NCBI GenBank assembly: GCA_024196135.1
Contig: JAMQCK010000336.1
Location: 1-27,873, forward strand
Source of the DNA: Pleurotus ostreatus/Saccharomyces cerevisiae fusant
Taxonomy: Eukaryota; Opisthokonta
Length of the DNA: 27,873 nt
Direction of reading: 5' to 3'
The notes under the pieces were generated by a model. That model was given only the letters and a program-made list of their open reading frames with translations. It searched no databases and had not been told where the DNA came from. A program made the translations under genes and the position numbers. Positions 21,030-27,873 of the stretch are shown here, one piece after another; positions within the stretch are counted from its first letter, which is position 1, and every line of letters begins with the position of its first letter.

Positions 21030-23868
21030 TCATGCTTTCGATCGTCGTAAGCGACGATTTGCACCTACGAAGGCGAGCAGTGCCAGATCACGATCTGCAC
21101 TACGCCTCATCTTCTTGGTCGGCTTCTGATTCTCGCTCCCTTCCCCTGTCTGAACTGCGGTCAACTCCAGGTCTGACTCCGACTTGCGCTTCGAAGGCGG
21201 CAAGGGTGTTTGCTTATCCACGCGTTGCACATCTGCTGCGGGTAGGCCATGCTTGCGATTCCCATGCGCTGAGTATAGCGCAGTGGAGATAGCCAGTAGG
21301 CGACGACGCTGAATGAACTGGGGAACACGGGGGTCGCGCTCGCACACCATGAAGCTGTAGTACATGGTCAGATTGACAGACAATAGGCGCCAGTCGAAAT
21401 TGAACGTACAACTGCGACTTGCCACTCCGCACTATGCGCGCCACTCCGCAGAAGTCAAGGGGGCCGACTGTATACTTCTTGTAGTGGTACTCGGTGATGT
21501 GCTGAATCAGGCGCGTCTGACGCTGTTGTCCCTCGAACTTGAACCCGGTCTTACTCCCCTGCACCGGCGCCAAGGGATCCTGGTAGAACGAGCGCCATGT
21601 GGTACCATCGTCAGGAGCGACAACGGCGGTGCTGGACCGATTGGTTGTCATGACAACATCGACCAAGAAAGAGGTACAGACGACTCACTCAGCTTGGCCT
21701 CCTCGCCTTGGTGGGAGCTTGCCATTGCCAGCTACGATCGCTAGTTTGCGTAAACATTCTGCATCATGTTCTTGCTTCTGTCGATCTGCGAGCGCTTTCG
21801 CATCGACAACAAGCTTCCTTCTTGCCGCCGCAACCCGAGCGACATCCAATGGATGTCCTGTGGGCATAGTAAGATGGGGATATGCCGGTATACATGACCA
21901 GAAGTCGCAGTTGAAGTTGTAGACTTCAGTGCGTAGACGACAGTCAGTGTTGCGCGCGTTCGAAAACAGAGTGTCGTAAAGTTCCATGTTTAGCCACGCG
22001 CGAGACGTAGTGGGCTCTATACGAAGAAGTAAGAAGTAATCAGTAAAGCTTCCATTACGATGTTGATAGACGCTCGTACCGCGACCATGCTCGCGCAGCC
22101 AAGCAACCTCCACCGGATCGTTGAACAAGCGCCAAATCGGGTTTGCGCAGGAGATACATTCAGAGGGCAGACCGGCGTCAAGGCATAGACGGCGCCAGTG
22201 TTCAAGCCCAAAGATGACTGCGCCTAGATTGCAGGGACCTGCCAGCTCCAGAGCATGGCGAATATAGTTGGGCTCGAAGGGGTCGTGAGGACATTGGTCG
22301 CGGGTCCGCACCCAACTTCCGACAAGGTCAGCATGAGACGTCTCCTGCACGATCGTCAGGTATGCGCCAAGACGTGTATGACAAGGGGACTCACGCTTTG
22401 TTCAGCATTCGCTTTAGCCCAAAACGCCTACCAACCAGTACATAAGTGATGTCTCGCCTTCCGAAGGAGCAGAACAAACCATGGCCTCTGTTACAGCAAC
22501 TCCATAACGGTGCGTAACACCTGCCGCATCGCATCCATAGACGCGAAGACAGCTCTGCTCATAAGCTCAGCGATCCCGCTTGGCATCGACAGCAAGCAGG
22601 TATCCATGAAGGTAAGGTCGAATAAACGCCCTATAGACTGCGTCAGACACAACGACAAGGTGAACAGCAACAAGACAAACTTCATGCGCGGTTCTGCATC
22701 CACTACAAAATGATAGTACGCGGCGATGAGACGAGCCAGGCGATCCGGCTCGTCGCATAGTTCCTCCTCAGTCAGGTTGGGTGGCAGACCTATGGCGTCT
22801 TAGCGGTAAGGTCATTGGGATATGGAAACGGACCAACCGGCGGAAAACCACACCTCCGACGTTGTGTAGACACCAAGGCCAGGGAAGAGGGGGGTCTTAT
22901 CCGGGTTCTGAGCGCTTCGCAAGCAGTTGACGGCCGGTCGTTGTCGTTCATGTGCGCCAAGGGTGTGACGGCGCTCCTTCACCCACACAGCAATATTCTG
23001 CAGCAGGACTTCGAACTGGCCATCCTTTCGAACGTCAAGAACCTTGCGCGGAAGGTCCTCCCGGCAGCGCGCCCAATGATACTAGCAACATTGAGTCGGT
23101 GCGCTATAGATATGAGATGTGTGACGCACCTGAGTTATGTTGTCGAGAGAATTGAACGAGAGAACATGGTTTGCGAACCGAAAGGCAAGAGAGACTCGAA
23201 AGCCGCGCGGCTCCACTCCCTAATAAATATGAATTGTCAAGAGAAGTGAGAGTGAGTAGCGTGCGCACCTTCTCCGTTCGACAAGGGATTTGCGTTATCG
23301 CATTATCCCATTCATCAAGGGTGTAGATCTGCGTGACCGTGTGCTGGAAGAGCTGAACCTAGAAGCGATTGAGTCAACTCAGATAGATTCTCATGTATTA
23401 TCCACGTACCTCGCACCACAGCTCATCCCCATCAGCAGCGGCGAACGAGAGGATAAGCGAGCGTGGTGTTGCCTCCACCGACTGCAAAACAAGGCCATGC
23501 TGACTGATGGGGACGTTGGAAGGATCCTTATATGGCGTCGGGTACAGGGAGGTTTGGCTGGCGCACTGTCCGCGGACGACGGTCGAGCCTGCTTGAAGCT
23601 CTGTGACATGCCCTTGTCGTGCTCGAGAGCCCGCCGGTGCGCGATTGCCCTCGCCAATGGTGCAGTCATAGTATAGCGCTTGGACGGTGCGGTTCGACTC
23701 GTCTTCATTCGAAATGAAGATTTCGATCTTCACCTTGTCGGTGACGCATTCCCGGATCTCAGGCATGATGGTCAAGGTCAAGGAGCACACAAACATCCAC
23801 GTCGCGTCGTCGCGATCATGCACGTGACCGCGCGCGTCGACGTCAACCCGCTCCCGGAATATAAGAAA
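21030..23868 (-). CDS. Uncharacterised nine-exon protein, N-terminus not defined
   Basis: Minus-strand exons from 5': 23868-23410, 23358-23269, 23219-23130, 23081-22838, 22789-22521, 22427-22395, 22344-21689, 21631-21410, 21354-21030. Phases close over 2,388 nt (795 residues). Recurrent features support real coding: DATWMFVCSLTLTIMPEI, LWCEVQLFQHTVTQIYTLDE (across a splice), GLPPNLTEEELCDEPDRLAR, SRAWLNMELYDTLFSNAR, VYNFNCDFWSCIPAYPHL. The C-terminus is basic, with NLS-like PPSKRKSESD and KKMRRSADRD. I do not recognise the family and assign no function. The first exon opens at an acceptor-like AATCAG (23869-23874). The frame stays open upstream to an ATG at 24075 but through sequence that does not look coding, so the true start is unknown or lost. 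The splice at 22428-22520 uses a weak donor (GTGTTA) and is the least certain. The intron at 22790-22837 uses GTTGGT. Confidence 0.65.
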
Positions 23869-24340
23869 CTGATTCCTTCTTGTTTTTGAGGCTGAAAGCT
23901 TGAAGAGTAGGGATACAGAACGATACAAAACTATAGAATGCTGGCCTGGCGAGAGCTGTGAAGTCCGAGAGACTCCCTCTCTCTGAAGCGATGTCCCGAA
24001 CCACTGTACTCGCTTACACGACGTTGGAGTACCACATAACCGCATACAGGCGCTTGTGGCACCTTCGTGGCCCAATTCACCTTGAGAATCCAGCTGCTGG
24101 ACCTCTGCTGGACCTCTGCTGGACTCGTGCGGGAGCCACGCGGGAGTTGCGGGAGCGCTGCGGGTATTTCACCGGACCCATAAAGAAGGCGATCGCGTGT
24201 TCCATTGACCAAGCTGTCGCTCGCGTGCGCCGCACCATCGCGTCGGTCGCGACTTGGAGCTGGACTCCATTGAGTGACGACCTCACCTTAACTCGCTCCG
24301 CCATCGTCCGCAGTGACCCTTCTAGACGGTAACCTCGACG
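23869..24340. other. Region between the uncharacterised gene and the F-box gene, containing repeat copy C
   Basis: About 470 nt between two divergent genes. It should contain both promoters and, if present, the missing first exon of the minus-strand gene, but I could not find one. The dispersed repeat copy at 24091-24170 sits in the middle. Confidence 0.4.
24091..24170 (+). repeat. Dispersed GC-rich repeat, copy C (plus orientation)
   Basis: It opens with CAGCTGCTGGACCTCTGCTGG, in which CTGCTGGACCT occurs in overlapping tandem copies, continues with CTGGACTCGTGCGGGAG, contains the exact core ACGCGGGAGTTGCGGG (24138-24153) shared with copy A, and ends in GCGGGTATTTC. It has an extra GCGCTGCGGG unit relative to copy A. 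It points away from the accessory block, opposite to copy A. Confidence 0.6.
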
Positions 24341-27097
24341 ATGCAGCGCTTTCAAGCCTTGCCCGAAGAGCTCATTCGCGAAGTCCTCAGCCATGTTATT
24401 GACGTTGCTACCGACGCTGAGTTCTTCAGCTCCAACGGGAAACGAGAGGAGTATTATAGCAACAAGCCCGCACGCTGGCGCGAACCTCTGGAACTGCGTG
24501 CCGCCGAACGTCGTCCACCCGCCCTACTGCTGGTTTGCAAGGACTGGCAACGCATCTGCACCCCCATCCTCTACCGCACCGCTATCATTCGATCGAAAGG
24601 TCAAGCAGATGCGCTCACTCTGACGATAACTAGACTACGTCCAGAGCTGGCTGGGTGCGTCAAGCGCTTGCGGCTGGAAGGTGCAATTGGGACGGAGGTT
24701 CTTCCACTTATGCAGGCGACGCCTCGGCTGACGCATCTTGCGCTCGTGCTGCATATCTTCTCGAAGGAGAGCGTATCCTATCTCTGTCGCGGCTTGAGAC
24801 TGGGCAACATCAACCCTGCGATGCTTCTTCTCGCCGACAGCCCAAAGGGTTCGACGAAGGGCCGCGCGAAGCTCATGAATACGTTGACGCAGACCGTTCC
24901 GACGTGGGCCAACTTGGTGAGACCTGTGCCGCCCTGACATTCGATTGCTTCTCATGCCGCTTTTTAGCGCGTGGTAGACATGCCCTGCATGCAGAAGGAT
25001 AGCGACGTGCTCATCGAGCTGCTGGCACATACACCCCAAATCCATACGGTCATATTTCCGGATACTAAGCGGCCAGATTTCGAACAGCTGCAAGCTCTGG
25101 GAAGGAATCGTTCCCTTCGCTGCATCTTTTTCAAGAAGGAAAGAATGCTCGATCCGTGGGATGAGCGCGCCGAGTGGTACACTGTAGACGAGGAGGTGAT
25201 AGGCGATTCGAGATTAAGTGATCTCTGCAAATACGATACGCCTGAGTAAGTACCCCTTTGACTCGCGACTATGTACTCTCTGACCTGATTCTTGCTAGTG
25301 GAAGGCAGTTGTTCAGACACTCTAGGGACCCACATCATTCCGGTTGCGAAATCGACGACGTCCTTGACCTGATGAGCGAAGAAGAGTCTGAGGACTCGGA
25401 GCAGACGCAACCGACGGAGGTTACACCAGGTCCACCCATACCGCTCCTGACCCATCCAGTCGACGTGCAAGAGCGAATATGGTCGCGCGTCTTCGAGCAT
25501 CTGGAGGCCGACGTGCATCGCTGGAGCTGTAGCCTCGATGATCGTCGTCGGCCGGCACTCCTTTCCCTCGCCCAAGTTTGCCAGTTGTTTAGGGTCCGTG
25601 CAATCATTCCCTTCACTTTGTTTTCGTCTAACTTCTTCCCCAGCGGTTACTTCTACTCAAAATCTATACGAAGATGGTCGTCGCCGATTGGAGGCAAGCC
25701 CGTCACCTTGGCTTGCTATTCGACGCCTTCCCTGCTCTCGGACGGCACGTACGCGAGCTGAGCGTGCACAATCAAGTCGACCACGATCGATTCTGGGATC
25801 CGCGGCGTGCGCTGCGGCTCGTGCCGAGCCTGACATCGCTGCGGTCGACCCGCCAATGGACGTATCACGGCATAACGCACGACTGGTTCAGGTTGAAGTG
25901 GAGGACGTTCGCCATGCTGGCGAAGACGGCGAAGGGAATCACGGAGATTCGCAGCGTCAAGATCGCGCAGGAGTTCGCGGAAACCAAGAAGAAGGCGGCA
26001 CCTGGAGACCAGGCGACTACGTCGGGTGACGGACGAGCTGCCGAGGGGGTGACTTCATCTACGCATGCGGAGACGTCTACTCGAACGGGAAACCCTGTAG
26101 CGTCCCAGCAAAGCAAGAAGCCCCCAGCGAAGAGGGTCATCGCCGTCCCAGTTGGGCCCTTGTCAGTCTTCCGCTCTCTAAAGGTCCTCGAAATCGACGG
26201 CGCGGTCAAGCTCAAGTTCAAGCAGAAGGACATACCAGACAACATCTTTCCCGTGCTCGAGGAGCTGCGATTCGCGTCAGGCGATACGTCCGTGCTCAAG
26301 CTGTTCACCCTTTTTGAGTGCGTGCCCTTTCTCTCCGCTCGATCTGCTGCCTACAGGCCGGGACTTACGCTGACTATCTGCATTTGATAGGCTGCCTCGT
26401 CTACGTTGTCTTGCTCTGTTCCACCGCGCTCAGACGGCCAACGATGCAGGCGACTTCCTCGAAAAGCACGGCCCAAAGGTCGAGGAGTTGGACATCGAAT
26501 ACTTCCCCACCGAAAGCGTCTTCGAGATGTGCACCTCCGTTCAAAGGCTCTGTATCCGGGAGAACAAGTTGGTACGCTGCCTACGCCTTCGATGTAAACC
26601 ACGTGCTAATCATCCTGCTCAGCCTCCTGATTACACCACCGAACACTGGCGGTCGGACACGCTGACGACCATCGAGTTCCCCTCGCGGCTACCGTGCGTC
26701 TGACCTCTCGCGATGCTTTGCATATATCTGACCCGCGCTCTCAGTGCTCAAACTCCTTCTTGTCGCCCCTGGGGTCCTTTATTGTCATCACTCGATCCAG
26801 CCAAGTTGCCGGCGCTCAAAACTGTGCGCATGAGGTTCCTGAGTTGGCCAGTAGAGCAGTACGTTTACGAGACACCGTTGAGGCCCGCTTAACTGATCCC
26901 GTCGATGGTGTAGGCGCGCTATTGACAGCTGCTTCTGGGTGCCCTACGCTGAGGAGTTGCTCGAGAAGGGCATCGAACTGCTTAGTGGGGGCAACGAGCC
27001 TTGGACGCCGCGTGTGAAGTCGAGGGCGAGTCAACGGAAAAACACGGACGTGATTATGAATACGGAGGTGGACTCAGACCCTGAGTGGACGCCTTGA
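24341..27097 (+). CDS. F-box protein, apparently with two F-boxes
   Basis: Eight exons: 24341-24916, 24968-25245, 25299-25593, 25644-26317, 26391-26571, 26623-26693, 26745-26858, 26914-27097 (790 residues, all phases close). The first F-box starts at residue 4: FQALPEELIREVLSHVID, then a roughly 40-residue insert, then PALLLVCKDWQRICTPILYR. LRR-like, Leu-rich sequence follows. At residues 338-393 a second F-box-like unit occurs: VDVQERIWSRVFEHL, RRPALLSLAQVCQLFRRLLL, crossing the 25594-25643 intron (donor GTCCGT), followed by GRHVRELSV, typical of the region after the F-box in basidiomycete F-box proteins. An acidic Glu/Asp linker (SEEESEDSE) separates the units. F-box proteins recruit substrates to SCF ubiquitin ligases through Skp1; the substrate is unknown. 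Fusion of two adjacent F-box genes is the simplest reading. A wrongly joined pair of genes is the alternative, but no stop or promoter-like gap separates them. Confidence 0.8.
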
Positions 27098-27538
27098 AGT
27101 TGCGACATGGGAGAAGCATAGTAATTGTTGTAGAATCTATCGGGCTGACCAACAATGTTTGTACTCCCGTAGATATTTTCCTCACATACGACGATCTGGG
27201 AACAACGTGTGTGCTGTACCTTTGACTAAGCCACTGCCAAAATGTTGGTCGACATCGCTCCCGCAGGACCGCTGCGTCTTTGCTGGGTAAAATAAAGGTG
27301 GCTAGGTGGGTGGAAGTAAAGGCGGTAATACAGCACCACACCTCACCTTCGTCTTCTGAATGGAAGGAAAGTCCACTAGGCCTTACGCTTGCGCACCGCT
27401 ACATGCCTCGCGCATTCGGACATTTCAGAGCAGGGATTCCTCAATCAATGCCAGTGATAAGGTATTTTGTGTCCTACAGAAGCTACGCGACATCTAGCTG
27501 CAATACACCGGTGCGCGCGGAAACCACCATAAGGCACT
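27098..27538. other. Convergent intergenic region
   Basis: About 440 nt between the F-box stop (+) and the MPP-beta stop (-). It is expected to hold two 3'UTRs. No gene, repeat or RNA is visible; the open frames on either strand are without family resemblance. Confidence 0.5.
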
Positions 27539-27873
27539 CTAGTAGACCATGGACGACATATCGGAGCGGATACGGCTGTAGTCCAACAAGCCCTCGATGT
27601 TGCCGATGGCGGCCAATGCGAACTAAGAAAATGGTTAGACAGAGCTTCGATGGGATATAAGTGATCACTTACGTCCTGGTCCCAGAGGTACTTCTGCGCG
27701 ACGCGCTTGATCTCGTCGACCGTGACCGCGTTGACGGCGTTCTCGATCTGCTCCGGGGTCATGCGGCGGCCGCTGGTGACGAGCTGGCGGCCGATGTCCT
27801 CCGCAACCGCGGTTGTGCCATCGAGACCGAGCAAGAGACCGGCCTTGAGCTGGCTCTTTGCGCGCTCGACCTC
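27539..27873 (-). CDS. Mitochondrial processing peptidase beta subunit, C-terminal part
   Basis: The last two minus-strand exons are 27873-27673 (continuing beyond the window) and 27622-27539, with a 50-nt intron (GTAAGT...CTTAG). The 94 residues seen match the family C-terminus: LLLGLDGTTAVAEDIGRQLV, TSGRRMTPEQIE, KYLWDQD, then IAAIGNIEGLLDYSR and IRSDMSS. The known function of the M16 family member is to cleave mitochondrial targeting peptides in the matrix, together with the alpha subunit. The zinc-binding HxxEH motif lies outside the window. The bc1 complex core protein 1 is a close relative, but the GRQLVTSGRR block and the IRSDMSS ending favour MPP-beta. Confidence 0.92.

Noticed and set aside
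24077..24394. Minus-strand frame across repeat copy C as a first exon for the orphan gene
   Set aside because: It passes through the repeat, overlaps the F-box start codon and offers no phase-compatible donor that I could defend.

Overview
The window looks like nuclear DNA of a mushroom-forming basidiomycete (Agaricomycotina). Exons are GC-rich and are joined by many short introns, mostly 46-60 nt, with GTRNGY-type donors and CTNAY-like branch points. The products also fit: long disordered Ser/Pro/Ala-rich proteins, a fungal CCG tetraspanin, F-box proteins, and a Mutator-like transposase with a GCM/WRKY-type zinc finger. All gene models were spliced by eye. Exon coordinates are given so that phases can be checked; lengths and phases close in every model except at one in-frame TGA (19778-19780).

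Left part (1-10.8 kb), ordinary gene-dense DNA. It holds the 3' three quarters of the electron transfer flavoprotein beta subunit (+), a 1,405-residue RING-H2 protein with an N-myristoylation-like start (+), and three minus-strand genes: a small Dabb (stress-responsive A/B barrel) protein, a tetraspanin with a long N-terminal tail, and a single-pass membrane protein with a LEA2-like domain.

Middle part (about 10.95-24.3 kb), accessory in character. It contains three loci of one GC-rich dispersed repeat. The two outer copies (11039-11114 and 24091-24170) are in opposite, outward-facing orientation and share an exact 16-nt core. Between them lie a glycogen phosphorylase fragment truncated at both ends, a large multi-exon plus-strand gene, and a nine-exon minus-strand gene of no family I recognise. 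The large gene encodes, in order, a GCM/WRKY-type zinc finger, a MULE-type DDE transposase, a CWLD-type cysteine peptidase of the USP/USPL1 type, a PHD finger and a Tudor/PWWP-like segment. It is the most unusual object here: a mobile-element protein that appears to carry both a ubiquitin- or SUMO-removing enzyme and a chromatin reader. Its reading frame is interrupted near the C-terminus by a single TGA.

Right part (24.3 kb to the end). It holds an eight-exon F-box protein that seems to contain two F-boxes (+) and the last two exons of the mitochondrial processing peptidase beta subunit (-). The ETF-beta and MPP-beta genes at the two edges are conserved single-copy mitochondrial genes, so the middle block is best read as an insertion- and decay-prone interval inside normal euchromatin. 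No rRNA, tRNA or CRISPR was found.
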